Below, in pieces: positions 18,226 to 27,347 of a stretch of DNA of 64,000 bases. The translations under genes were made by a program, and so were the position numbers. Under the pieces are notes generated by a model. That model saw only the letters and a program-made list of their open reading frames with translations, was not told the origin of the DNA and did no database searches. Numbering within the stretch: the stretch's first letter is position 1; every line of letters starts with the position of its first letter. Location of the stretch: contig NZ_AP025637.1 in the NCBI RefSeq assembly GCF_022846615.1, positions 4,551,001 to 4,615,000 of the forward strand. The letters are read 5' to 3'. Source of the DNA: Roseomonas fluvialis. Its GTDB lineage: Bacteria > Pseudomonadota > Alphaproteobacteria > Acetobacterales > Acetobacteraceae.

Positions 18226-19803
18226 ATGCTGCAACCAACAACGGGGCGCCGGGGCGTGCTGGCAGCGGGCACGGCGCTTGCGGCCTCCGGCATCATTCGC
18301 CCGCCCGAGGCACGCGCCGCGAGGGCACTCGACATCGTGCTGGAATCCGAGGTCGTCATCCTCGACCCGCATGTCATCACTGCGGCGATCACGCGTACCT
18401 TCGCGACGCATGTGTTCGACACGCTGTTCGCGATGGATGATCGCGGCCAGATCCGCCCGCAGATGGTCGAGGCGTGGGAGAGTTCGGCCGACCGCCTGAC
18501 GTGGCGCTTCCGGCTGCGCGACGGCCTGAAGTGGCACGACGGCGCGCCGGTGACCGCGACGGACTGCGTCCTGTCGCTGAACCGCTGGGCGCCGCGCGAT
18601 CCGCTCGGGCGGATGCTGCAGGCTGCGACCGCGTCGCTCGAGGCGACCGACCCACGGACCTTCGTGCTGGTGCTGAAGGAACCCTTCCCGCTGCTGCTGC
18701 AGGTGCTCGGCAAGCCGAACGCGCCGCTGCCGGTGATGATGCCCGAACGCCTGGCGCGCGTGCCGAACACGCAACGCATAACCGAGATCGTCGGCTCCGG
18801 CCCCTTCCGCTTTCGCGCGGATCTCTGGCGACCGGGCAATCTCATGGTGCTGGAACGCTTCGCCGACTACGTGCCGCGCGCCGAACCGCCAGACTTCCTG
18901 GCCGGCGGCAAGCGCGTGAAGATCGACCAACTGAACCTCCGCGTCATGCCCGACCAGCTGACCGGCGCCAATGCCCTGATGCAGGGCGAGATCCACTATA
19001 TGCAGTACCTCCCCTTCGACCTGCTGCCGCGGCTCGAACGCGCGCGCGGCGTGCAGTTGCTGGGCCTGGGTGGACTGCATCAGTTCCAGGGCAATTTCCG
19101 GCTGAACCATGCGGTCGCGCCCTTCGACAACCCGGCGATCCGCCGCGTACTGTGGAAGCTCGCGGACCAGACGGCGGTGCTGACCGCGATCGGCGTGCCC
19201 GAGCGCTTCCGCGCGCCGCAATGCCCGTCCTTCTGGATGTGCGACGCGCCCTATTCCTCGACGGCCGGTGCTGCCGGCGCGCGGGTGGATATCGAAGGCG
19301 CGCGCGCCGAGCTCCGTGCAGCCGGCTATCGTGGCGAACCCGTGATCGCCATGGAGGTCGCCGGGTCGATCAGCCAGACCGCGTCGATGGTGCTGGTGCA
19401 GAACATGAAGCTGGCCGGCTTCAACGTTGACCAGCAGGTGATGGACTGGGGCACCGTCCTGGCGCGGCGCGTGCGGCGCGACGGATGGTCGATGTTCTCG
19501 GTCTATTCGAACGGCACGGACATGTTCTCCCCGCTCACGCATTTCTACGTCGCCTCCACCTGCGCGGACTTCCCCGGCTGGTCCTGCGACGACCGCATCC
19601 CCGCGCTGCTGCAGTCCTTCGCGCGCGCCGAGGACGAGGCGGCGCGCGCGCGCGTCGCGGCCGAAATCCAGACCATCGCCTATGACCTGACACCGGCGGT
19701 GATGTGGGGGCAGTTCACCATCCCGGCGGGTTACCGCACCTCGCTCACCAACCTCATCCGTTCGTCCTACCCGATGTTCTGGGAGGTCGAACTCGCCGGA
19801 TGA
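18226..19803 (+). CDS. ABC transporter substrate-binding protein, family 5 (peptide/nickel type)
   Basis: A 525-aa extracytoplasmic solute receptor of the DppA/OppA type. Residues 1-32 form a Tat-like signal peptide (GRRGVLAAGTALAASGI with an Ala-x-Ala region after). The mature start (ALDIVLESEVVILDPH) and the WRFRLRDGLKWHDGAPVTA segment are diagnostic for SBP_bac_5. GGAGG at 18213-18217 precedes the ATG. No permease or ATPase genes follow; instead the stop overlaps the ATG of a penicillin acylase homologue (ATGA), so peptide- or amide-like ligands are a reasonable inference. The transporter partner must be encoded elsewhere. Confidence 0.9.
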   Translation: MLQPTTGRRGVLAAGTALAASGIIRPPEARAARALDIVLESEVVILDPHVITAAITRTFATHVFDTLFAMDDRGQIRPQMVEAWESSADRLTWRFRLRDGLKWHDGAPVTATDCVLSLNRWAPRDPLGRMLQAATASLEATDPRTFVLVLKEPFPLLLQVLGKPNAPLPVMMPERLARVPNTQRITEIVGSGPFRFRADLWRPGNLMVLERFADYVPRAEPPDFLAGGKRVKIDQLNLRVMPDQLTGANALMQGEIHYMQYLPFDLLPRLERARGVQLLGLGGLHQFQGNFRLNHAVAPFDNPAIRRVLWKLADQTAVLTAIGVPERFRAPQCPSFWMCDAPYSSTAGAAGARVDIEGARAELRAAGYRGEPVIAMEVAGSISQTASMVLVQNMKLAGFNVDQQVMDWGTVLARRVRRDGWSMFSVYSNGTDMFSPLTHFYVASTCADFPGWSCDDRIPALLQSFARAEDEAARARVAAEIQTIAYDLTPAVMWGQFTIPAGYRTSLTNLIRSSYPMFWEVELAG

Positions 19804-22088
19804 CGCCCGACGCATTGCGCGCGGCTTTGCCGCCGCTGGACGGTACGCTGCGCATCCCCGGCCTGATCGACGCGGTCGAGGTCTTCCGCGACCCCGAGGG
19901 CATCCCGCATATTCGTGCGCGTAGCGCGCAGGATGCCTTCCTGGCGCAGGGCTTCGTGCATGCGCAGGACCGGCTGTTCCAGATGGAGCTCAACCTGCGT
20001 CGTGCGCTCGGGCGCAGTGCCGAATGGCTCGGCGCGCCCGCCGCGGGGATGGACATGCTGTGCCGCCGGCTCGGCATGGAGGCTGCCTGCCGGCGCGACG
20101 TCGCGGCCCTTGGCGCCGAGGCGCGCGGCATGCTCGAGGCCTATGTCGCGGGGGTGAACGCCTTCGTCGCATCGGGCGCGCCACTGCCGGTCGAATACGC
20201 GATGCTCGGTGCCACGCCGCAGCGCTGGGAGGCCTGGCATCCGATCGCGGTCATGCGCCGGCTCGGCCTGTTGATGGGCTCGGTCTGGTTCAAGCTGTGG
20301 CGCGCCGCGGCCCTGCCGCTGGTCGGTGCGGAGCAGGCTGCGAAGCTGCGCTACGAGGATGGCGGGATCGACCTGCTGTGCATCCCGCCGGGTGTCGAGG
20401 CCGCACGCTGGACCGCGACGCTGGCCGACCTGGCGCCCGCTGTCGCGGCATTGCTCGACAGTGCGGCGCCGGACGCGACGGGCGGCGGCAGCAACAACTG
20501 GGTGATGGCGCCGGCGCGCAGCCCGACCGGTCGCCCGCTGCTCGCGGGGGATCCGCACCGGTTGTTCGAGATCCCGAACATGTATGCGCAGGGCCACTTG
20601 GCCTGCGATGCCTTCGACGTGGTCGGCCTCACCGTGCCGGGCGTGCCGGGATTCCCGCACTTCGCGCATAACGGGCGGGTGGCGTGGTGCGTGACGCACG
20701 CCTTCGTCGACATCCACGACCTGTTCGTCGAGCGCTTCGACGCCGGTGCCGCGCATTACCTGCATCGGGACGCATGGCTGCCGGTCCGGCGCCGGCGCGA
20801 AAGCATCGCGGTTCGCGGCGGCGCCACGCAGGAGATCGAGGTGATCGAGACATCGCACGGCCCGGTGATCGCCGGCGATCCGCTGTCGGGCCACGCCATC
20901 GCACTGCGCTCCGTGCAGTTCGCCGAGGCTGACCTGTCCTTCGATTGCCTGCCGCGCATGCTGCGCGCAGGGACCGTGCCGGACCTGTTCGAGGCGACGC
21001 GCGGCTGGGGCCTGATCGACCACAACCTGGTGGCGGCGGATACCGCCGGGCGGATTGGCCACCTCGTGCGCGCGATGGTGCCGCGCCGGCCGCGCGCGAA
21101 TGGCTGGCTGCCCGTGCCGGGCTGGACCGGCGCGCATGATTGGCAGGGCTGGATTCCGTTCGAGGCCATGCCGCGCCAGATCGACCCCGCCGGCGGCGTC
21201 ATCGTCACCGCCAACAACCGCGTCGTCGCCGATAGCGGGCCCGACTACCTCTGCACCGATTGCCACCCGCCGACCCGGGCGCGGCGGATTGCAGCGTTGC
21301 TCGCAGAGCCTGCGACGATGCCGGAGGCGATTCATGCGGACACGCTCTCGGCCAACGCCGTCCTGCTGCGCGGCAAAGTCGGGGCCCTGCCCGCATCGGC
21401 CGATCCCGCTGTCGCCGCGCTGCGCGACAGGCTGCTCGCCTGGGATGGTCGCATGGCGCAGGGCAGCACAGCCGCCAGCGACTACATCGCCGTGCGGCTT
21501 GCCTTGACGCGCATCCTTGCCGAGCGCAGCGGCCTCGGCACGCTGACCGGCAGCGCGCTGCTGACCGTGCCGCCCGGCGTCGTTCCGCTCAACCAGCTGT
21601 GGTGGACGCTGCCCGCGCTGCTGCGCGCCGACGATGCGACACTGCTCGGCGGATGGACCTGGACGCAGGCGCTGCAGGCCGCGCTGGCCGCTGCCGCGGC
21701 CGACCCCATCGCGGCGCAGCCCTGGGGCGAGGCGCATCGGCCACATCTTGCGCATCCGCTCTCGGCCTTGTTTCCGGACGCGGCGACGCTGCTAAATGCG
21801 CCGGCGCGCGCGATCGGCGGGGATGGCGACACGGTCTTCGCCAACGGCCTGCTGCCCTCCGGCGGGCCGCGCGCAACCTATGGCGCGCTCGCCCGGTACG
21901 TCTTCGACGTCGGCGACTGGGAGAAGTCGCGCTGGACGGTATTCCACGGCGCCTCGGGCCATCCGGGCAGCGCGCACTACACCGACCAGCACGCGGCCTG
22001 GGCCGAGGCGCGCCTCACACCGATGCGCTACGGCTGGGAGGCGATCGCCGCCTCGGCCAGTGCGCGGCAGGCACTCACGCCGCGCTGA
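19800..22088 (+). CDS. Penicillin acylase family protein (Ntn hydrolase)
   Basis: Peptidase family S45 homologue, 762 aa, cleaving an amide bond between an acyl group and an amine. The N-terminal part (VEVFRDPEGIPHIRARSAQDAFLAQGFVHAQDRLFQME, read in pieces) matches the alpha chain. The autocatalytic cleavage site is GGGSNNW, making Ser231 the nucleophile exposed at the beta-chain N-terminus. No signal peptide is visible: the protein starts MTPDALRAALPPLDG, whereas classical penicillin and acyl-homoserine-lactone acylases are periplasmic. The ATG overlaps the upstream stop (ATGA), so it is co-translated with the peptide-type binding protein. It ends 4 bases before the convergent aminotransferase gene. 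The acyl group hydrolysed is not known. Confidence 0.9.
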   Translation: MTPDALRAALPPLDGTLRIPGLIDAVEVFRDPEGIPHIRARSAQDAFLAQGFVHAQDRLFQMELNLRRALGRSAEWLGAPAAGMDMLCRRLGMEAACRRDVAALGAEARGMLEAYVAGVNAFVASGAPLPVEYAMLGATPQRWEAWHPIAVMRRLGLLMGSVWFKLWRAAALPLVGAEQAAKLRYEDGGIDLLCIPPGVEAARWTATLADLAPAVAALLDSAAPDATGGGSNNWVMAPARSPTGRPLLAGDPHRLFEIPNMYAQGHLACDAFDVVGLTVPGVPGFPHFAHNGRVAWCVTHAFVDIHDLFVERFDAGAAHYLHRDAWLPVRRRRESIAVRGGATQEIEVIETSHGPVIAGDPLSGHAIALRSVQFAEADLSFDCLPRMLRAGTVPDLFEATRGWGLIDHNLVAADTAGRIGHLVRAMVPRRPRANGWLPVPGWTGAHDWQGWIPFEAMPRQIDPAGGVIVTANNRVVADSGPDYLCTDCHPPTRARRIAALLAEPATMPEAIHADTLSANAVLLRGKVGALPASADPAVAALRDRLLAWDGRMAQGSTAASDYIAVRLALTRILAERSGLGTLTGSALLTVPPGVVPLNQLWWTLPALLRADDATLLGGWTWTQALQAALAAAAADPIAAQPWGEAHRPHLAHPLSALFPDAATLLNAPARAIGGDGDTVFANGLLPSGGPRATYGALARYVFDVGDWEKSRWTVFHGASGHPGSAHYTDQHAAWAEARLTPMRYGWEAIAASASARQALTPR

Positions 22089-22092
22089 CGCC

Positions 22093-23325
22093 TCAGCCCA
22101 TGCAGGCGACGGCGGCGAAGCCTTCCTCCGCCGCCTGCAGGGCAAGGTCGATATCGGCGGCCGTATGCGCGCAGGAGAGGAACATGTTGTGCTTCGGGTG
22201 GAAATACGCGCCGGCACGCAGCGCGGCCGCGCAGAACACCGACCCGCGGCGCCATTCGGTATCGTCGTCGAACAGCAGCAGCGGCATCTGCGGCGGACCG
22301 CTCTGGCGGATGCCGATGCCGTGACGCGCCGCGAGCGCATCCAGCCCCGCGCGAAGCCTCTCGCCCATCGCGCGCATGTGGCCAGGCCCGTCGATGCGCT
22401 GCAGTTCCGCAAGCGTCGCGACCGCGGCGGCCATCGGCACCGCCGCGCACCAGAACGAACCGGTAGTGTAGATGCGTGTTGCCGCATCGCGGAAGTCCTC
22501 GTTGCCGGTCACGGCAGCGAGCGCATGTCCGTTCGCGATCGCCTTGCTGTAGGCCGCGAGGTCCGGGCGCACGCCGATCGTCTCCCAGGACCCGCCCAGG
22601 TGCAGCCGGAATCTGGCGCGTACGTCGTCCAGGATCAGCGCCGCGCCCGCGGCGTCGCAGACCGCGCGCACCGCCTGTGCGAAGGCCGGGTCGGGCAGCT
22701 CGAGGTCGCGCCCCATGTCGTGCCGGAAGGCGGTGACGATCACCGCGGCGAGGTCGCCCTTCGCATCCTCCGCCGCTGCCTGCAGTGACGCTGCGTCGTT
22801 GTAGTCGAAGTGCAGGATATGCGCGCGATCCTCGGCGGTGACGCCGGCGAGCGAGGGTGTGCACCAAGGTGCCGCGCCATGATAGGATCCGCGCGCGACC
22901 AGGACCTTGCGCCGCCCGGTACCGGCGCGGGCGATGGTGACGCAGGCGGTGGTCGCATCCGTGCCGTTCTTCTCAAGCAGGCACCAGTCGGCATGCGGGA
23001 TCATGTCGACCAGCGTCTCCGCCAGGTCGACCAGGATCGGGGCCGGCCCGTTCATCGCGTCGCCGCGCTCGGCCTGGCGGCGCGCGGCGTCCTCCACCGC
23101 CGGATGGCGGTAGCCCAGCACCATCGGACCCCAGGCGCACATCAGGTCGACGAATTCACGGCCATCGGCGTCGCGCAGCCGGCATCCCTCGGCGGAAGCG
23201 AAGAACTGCGGGTAGCCCTCGGGCAGGTTGGCGGCATTGAGATGCCCCCAGAGACCGCCTGGAATGACGCGACGCGCACGGCCGCGCAGCGCGGCATCGA
23301 TGCTGTTGGCGCAGTCTTGCGGCAT
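22093..23325 (-). CDS. Class III aminotransferase (glutamate-1-semialdehyde aminomutase-like)
   Basis: PLP-dependent fold type I enzyme of 410 aa. The GSA-aminomutase-like start (VIPGGLWGHLN), the FVDLMCAWGPMVLGYRHP segment, the ILDDVRARFR motif with the cofactor-pyridine Asp (233 or 234) and the Schiff-base Lys261 in AYSKAIANG are all present. The Gly-x-Gly-Thr region reads EKNGTDATTACV, as in this family. It is not likely to be the haem-pathway hemL, because the sequence is divergent and the neighbours are an acylase and an amidase; an amino-acid or beta-amino-acid transaminase is more likely. It diverges from the amidase gene, with 73 bases between starts. Confidence 0.87.
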   Translation of the reverse strand: MPQDCANSIDAALRGRARRVIPGGLWGHLNAANLPEGYPQFFASAEGCRLRDADGREFVDLMCAWGPMVLGYRHPAVEDAARRQAERGDAMNGPAPILVDLAETLVDMIPHADWCLLEKNGTDATTACVTIARAGTGRRKVLVARGSYHGAAPWCTPSLAGVTAEDRAHILHFDYNDAASLQAAAEDAKGDLAAVIVTAFRHDMGRDLELPDPAFAQAVRAVCDAAGAALILDDVRARFRLHLGGSWETIGVRPDLAAYSKAIANGHALAAVTGNEDFRDAATRIYTTGSFWCAAVPMAAAVATLAELQRIDGPGHMRAMGERLRAGLDALAARHGIGIRQSGPPQMPLLLFDDDTEWRRGSVFCAAALRAGAYFHPKHNMFLSCAHTAADIDLALQAAEEGFAAVACMG

Positions 23326-23398
23326 GTCGGCTCTCGCTGGATGAATACCGCGAGCCTAGTCCCGCGCCGCGTTGCCGGGAACCGCACCGGAGAGACCG

Positions 23399-24838
23399 AT
23401 GTCCGACGACGAGTTGCTGTTCATGTCGGCTACGCGCGCCGCGGCGCTGATCCGCAGCCGGCGCCTATCGCCTGTCGAATACCTTGCGGCGGTGCTGGCG
23501 GCGATCGAACGCACGCAGCCACGCCTCAACTGCTTCGTTGCCCTGGACGAAGACCGCGCGCGCGCGGCTGCGGCCGCGGCCGAGCAGGCGGTGATGGCCG
23601 GCGCACCGCTCGGCCCGCTGCATGGCGTGCCGGTGCACGTGAAGGACCTGCTCGATGTCGCGGGGCTGCGCACCACGCATGGTTCGGCGATCCATGCCCA
23701 GGCAAAGCCTGCCGCCCGGGACGACGTGCTGGTGACGCGGTTGCGCGGGGCCGGCGCCATCATCATCGGCAAGACGACCACGCCCGAATTCGGCGTGAAG
23801 GGCCTGACCGATGGGCCGTCCTTCGGCGTGACGCGCAATCCCTGGAATCTCGATCGCACCTCGGGCGGTTCCTCGGGTGGGGCGGCCGCGGCGGTGGCAG
23901 CGGGGCTCGGCCCGCTCGGCCTCGGCACCGATGGCGCGGGGTCGATCCGCGGGCCGGCGGCTTGTTGCGGCGTGGTCGGGCTGAAGCCGACGCTGGGCCT
24001 GGTGCCCGCCGATACGGCGCGCGATGCCTTCGGCAACAACACCTATGCCGGGCCTCTCGCGCGCAGTGTCACGGATGCGGCGACGATGCACGCCGTCCTG
24101 GCCGGCCCGAGCGCGCTGGACCCCTGGAGCCTCGGTGCAGCGGGCGCGGCGCGGCCGATGTCACCCATGCTGATGGGCGAGGATCTGTCGGCGTTGCGCA
24201 TCGGCTATGTGCCGCGTTGCGCAAATCCGCGCGTCGCGGCGGATGTCGCGGCGAATACCCGCGCTACGCTCGATGCCTGGGCGGTCATGGGTGCGGTGGT
24301 CGAGGAGGTGCAGGATCCGATCGACTGGATCGAATACGAAGGCCGCGTGCTCTACCAGGCGAACTTCGCCGTCTTCTGCGCGCCGTACCTGCCGGAATGG
24401 CGCGACAGGATGGACCCGGTCACCGTCGCGTTCATGGAGCGCGGCGCGCAGTTCGCCCTGGCCGACTTCCGCAACGCGCAATTCGCGCGTACGCGGCTGT
24501 TCCGCGCGGTGCAGGCCCTGTTCGACCGGTACGACATGCTGGTGATGCCGACCATGACGCGCACAGCGCTGCCCGCTGCCTTCGATGCCGCGAATGACGA
24601 CGTGATGGTCGATGGCGTGGCCTGTGGCATCACGCGGCAAGGTTGGACCTCGCCACAATATCCTTTCAACCTCACCGGGCATCCCGCGATATCGCTGCCC
24701 TCCGGCTTTGGCGCGGATGGGCTGCCGACGGCGGTGCAGGTGGTCGGGCGCTGGGGCGCAGAGGCAGATGTCCTGCGCGTCGGCGCGTTGCTCGAGCGCG
24801 CGATGCCGTGGGCTCACCGCACGCCGGCGCTGACCTAG
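23399..24838 (+). CDS. Amidase signature family amidase
   Basis: A 479-aa amidase hydrolysing carboxylic amides. The Ser-cisSer-Lys triad can be placed: Lys82 in HVKDLLDVAG, cis-Ser158 in TSGGSSGGAA and nucleophile Ser182 in DGAGSIRGPA, with spacing equal to that of characterised members. The usual Gly-Gly-Ser before the nucleophile is Ala-Gly-Ser here. CGGAGAGA at about 23388-23395 supports the ATG at 23399 over an in-frame ATG 27 bases upstream. The stop codon shares the palindrome CTAG with the stop of the convergent oxidase gene. It may act with the neighbouring acylase and aminotransferase on an imported amide. Confidence 0.92.
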   Translation: MSDDELLFMSATRAAALIRSRRLSPVEYLAAVLAAIERTQPRLNCFVALDEDRARAAAAAAEQAVMAGAPLGPLHGVPVHVKDLLDVAGLRTTHGSAIHAQAKPAARDDVLVTRLRGAGAIIIGKTTTPEFGVKGLTDGPSFGVTRNPWNLDRTSGGSSGGAAAAVAAGLGPLGLGTDGAGSIRGPAACCGVVGLKPTLGLVPADTARDAFGNNTYAGPLARSVTDAATMHAVLAGPSALDPWSLGAAGAARPMSPMLMGEDLSALRIGYVPRCANPRVAADVAANTRATLDAWAVMGAVVEEVQDPIDWIEYEGRVLYQANFAVFCAPYLPEWRDRMDPVTVAFMERGAQFALADFRNAQFARTRLFRAVQALFDRYDMLVMPTMTRTALPAAFDAANDDVMVDGVACGITRQGWTSPQYPFNLTGHPAISLPSGFGADGLPTAVQVVGRWGAEADVLRVGALLERAMPWAHRTPALT

Positions 24839-26076
24839 AAGCGATCGGCGCGGTACGGCGTGGGATCGGTGAAGGGCTGGTCGCCCGTCATCATCTCGGC
24901 CAGCAGCCGGCCGGTCGTCGGACCCAGCGTGAAACCCTGGTGGGCGTGGCCGAAGGCGCACCAGGCGCCGGCTTGGCCCGGCAGCGGGCCGATCACGGGT
25001 AGCATGTCCGGCGTGCAGGGGCGCACACCCATCCAGGGCGTGGCGTCGACGCGGTCCTGCAGGGGCAGTAGCGTCCGCGCGACAGGCTCGGCGCGGTCGA
25101 GTTGCACGGGCGTAGGCCGGGCATCGATGCGGGCGAATTCAGCGCCGGTGGTCAGCCGGATGCCGGCACGCATCGGTGCCAGCAGGAATCCGCTGTCGGT
25201 ATCGAGCACGGGGCGGTTCAATACTGCGTTGCCACGCAGGCCGTAGTGCATGTGGTAGCCGCGCTTGCCGAACAGCGGCGGGGCGTAGCCGAAGCGCCGG
25301 GTCGTCTCCCCCGCGGCCGCGCCAAGCGCGATCACGACCTGTGCCGCGTCCTCCGGCCCATTCGTCGTGCGCAGCCTCCAGCCCGATCCGAATCGCTGCA
25401 GGCTGCCGGCGTCGCCGAGCGCGATGCGACCGCCCAGCCCCGTAAACTGCCGCGAATAGGAAAGCGTCAGCGCGTGCGGGTCGCTGACCGACAGCGGATC
25501 GGTCCAGTGGATGGCACCAGCGCGCTGAACCAGGAGGTGCGGCTCGGCCGCCGCGACGCCCGCGCCATCCAGCGCCACGAAGTTCACGCCGTGGTCCCGA
25601 TGCGCAATCTCCGCCTGCGCGACGGCGGCATCGAGCCGTGACCGGTCGCCATACAGGCGCATCCAGCCGATCGGGCGCAGCAGCGGCATCGCATCCGTGT
25701 CGCGCGCCAGGGCCAGGTGCTCGTCGATGCAAGTGACGATCAGCCGTGCATAGGCCTGCGCCGCATGGAGGTAGCGCGCCGGTTCCGAATGCCACCAGTA
25801 GCGCAGCAGCGGCGAGACGAAGCCCGGCAAAGCAAGCGGATGGTAAGATGCATCGATCGACCGGTTCCGCGCGATGCGCAGGATCTCCGACATCGCGCGG
25901 GGAAACGGGTGCGGATGGACCGCCTCGCGCTGGATCAACCCGCCATTGCCGAAGGACGCACCCTCGCCCGGCGCGCGCCGGTCCACCAGGACGACATCGC
26001 AACCGCGGCGCCGGAGATGCAGCGCCACCGAGACGCCGACCATCCCTGCGCCGAGCACGATCACCGATGGAGCCAT
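24835..26076 (-). CDS. FAD-dependent D-amino acid dehydrogenase-like oxidoreductase
   Basis: DAO-family flavoprotein, 413 aa. The N-terminal Rossmann motif VIVLGAGMVGVSVALHL (residues 5-21) and the ASFGNGGLIQ segment typical of DadA are clear, and the C-terminus has GVRPCTPDMLPVIGPLPG and GHAHQGFTLGPTTGRLLAEM, the second FAD-binding region. It probably oxidises a D-amino or secondary amine to the imino acid, passing electrons to the quinone pool. No alanine racemase is adjacent. Its TAG stop overlaps that of the amidase on the opposite strand. Substrate is not known. Confidence 0.88.
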   Translation of the reverse strand: MAPSVIVLGAGMVGVSVALHLRRRGCDVVLVDRRAPGEGASFGNGGLIQREAVHPHPFPRAMSEILRIARNRSIDASYHPLALPGFVSPLLRYWWHSEPARYLHAAQAYARLIVTCIDEHLALARDTDAMPLLRPIGWMRLYGDRSRLDAAVAQAEIAHRDHGVNFVALDGAGVAAAEPHLLVQRAGAIHWTDPLSVSDPHALTLSYSRQFTGLGGRIALGDAGSLQRFGSGWRLRTTNGPEDAAQVVIALGAAAGETTRRFGYAPPLFGKRGYHMHYGLRGNAVLNRPVLDTDSGFLLAPMRAGIRLTTGAEFARIDARPTPVQLDRAEPVARTLLPLQDRVDATPWMGVRPCTPDMLPVIGPLPGQAGAWCAFGHAHQGFTLGPTTGRLLAEMMTGDQPFTDPTPYRADRF

Positions 26077-26253
26077 ACCTGCGCGGTCCTTGCATTTGTC
26101 GGGGCGGACTGTGCAGGCGCGTGCCGCGTCCGATCAAGATGCCGCGGCGATCGACGCGCAGCGCGGCGCACGAAACATGCGCGATCGTCGCGAGACCCTT
26201 GCCAGGGCGACACACGAGCGCTTCGATCGCCGGATGTGCCAGAGACCCCGCTG

Positions 26254-27294
26254 ATGGATGCACCGCCCCGCTTCGGCATCTGGGCCCTGGTCCATGGCAG
26301 CCGCGCCGCGCGCCAGGACCCGGACGAACCCTTCGACGCCTCCTGGACGCGCAACCGCGCCCTGGTGCTGGAGGCCGAGGCGCTGGGCTTCGACTGCACG
26401 CTTGTCGCGCAGCACACCTTCAACCCCTACGATCCCGAACGCGGGCAGCTCGAGGCCTGGAGCGCCTCGGCCGCACTCGCCGCGCTCACGCACCGCATCG
26501 AGATCATCACCGCCATCAAGCCCCTGCTCTACAACCCCGTAGTGCTGGCCAAGATGGCCCTGCAGATCGAGGAGATCAGCAGCGGCCGCTTCGCCATCAA
26601 CCTGGTCAACGCCTGGAACCGGGCGGAGATGGACAAGGCCGGCCTGCCCTTTCCCGAACACGACGCGCGCTACGCGCTGGGCGAGGAATGGCTGAGCGTC
26701 GTGGAACCGCTGCTGCGCGGGGAACGCGTGAACCACGCCGGGGCCCACTTCGCCGTGCAGGACGCCGTCATTCTGCCGCGTGCGGCCACGCGGGCGCGAC
26801 CGCGCATCTACGTCGGCGGCGAATCAGAACCCGCGCGGGCACTGGCGGCGGCGCAGGCCGATGTCTGGTTCATCAACGGCCAACCGGTCGACGATGTCGC
26901 GGCGCTGATCGCCGACGTCGCCCGCCGCCCGCGCACCGGCCCACCGCTGCGCTACGGCCTGTCGGCGTTCGTGATCGCGCGCCCCACCGAACAGGAGGCA
27001 GTCGCGGCCTACGAACGCCTCGCGCGGCTTGCCGAACTCGACAAGCCGGTCCTCGCGCGCCAGGCCATCCACATCGATCCCGCCGTGGTGATGCACCAGA
27101 CCATGGCGAAGTCGCCGCGGGTGGGCACCAATGGCGGCACGGCGGCGGGGCTCGTCGGGACCTATCGGCAGGTGGCGGATCGGATCCGTGCCTTCCACGA
27201 CGCTGGCATCGAGACCTTCATGCTGCAGTTCCAGCCCTTCGAAGCGGAGATGCGCCGCTTCGCCGCCGAGGTGATGCCGCTGGCGCGGCGCTGA
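26254..27294 (+). CDS. LLM-class FMN-dependent monooxygenase (alkanesulfonate/sulfone monooxygenase-like)
   Basis: Luciferase-like TIM barrel of 346 aa using reduced flavin and oxygen. Typical segments are FDCTLVAQHTFNPY, IEIITAIKPLLYNPVVLAKM and ISSGRFAINLVNAWNRAEM, the last being the SsuD/SfnG-type flavin and phosphate site. HAGAHFAVQDAVILPR matches the region after the active-site loop. The C-terminal GTYRQVADRIRAFHDAGIETFMLQF also fits. The ATG at 26254 is the first start that leads directly into the conserved fold. No flavin reductase is adjacent. It may release sulfite from an organosulfur compound, but the substrate is an inference. Confidence 0.86.
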   Translation: MDAPPRFGIWALVHGSRAARQDPDEPFDASWTRNRALVLEAEALGFDCTLVAQHTFNPYDPERGQLEAWSASAALAALTHRIEIITAIKPLLYNPVVLAKMALQIEEISSGRFAINLVNAWNRAEMDKAGLPFPEHDARYALGEEWLSVVEPLLRGERVNHAGAHFAVQDAVILPRAATRARPRIYVGGESEPARALAAAQADVWFINGQPVDDVAALIADVARRPRTGPPLRYGLSAFVIARPTEQEAVAAYERLARLAELDKPVLARQAIHIDPAVVMHQTMAKSPRVGTNGGTAAGLVGTYRQVADRIRAFHDAGIETFMLQFQPFEAEMRRFAAEVMPLARR

Positions 27295-27347
27295 CACCCC
27301 TACCGTCCTTCGCTTGCGTGCGAACGGACCAGGCGGTTCAATGTCGT

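Noticed and set aside
18007..19815. A 602-codon open frame on the minus strand
   Set aside because: Lies opposite the peptide-type binding protein gene and has no domain features.
19767..21755. A 662-codon open frame on the minus strand
   Set aside because: Antisense to the penicillin acylase gene; composition is non-protein-like.
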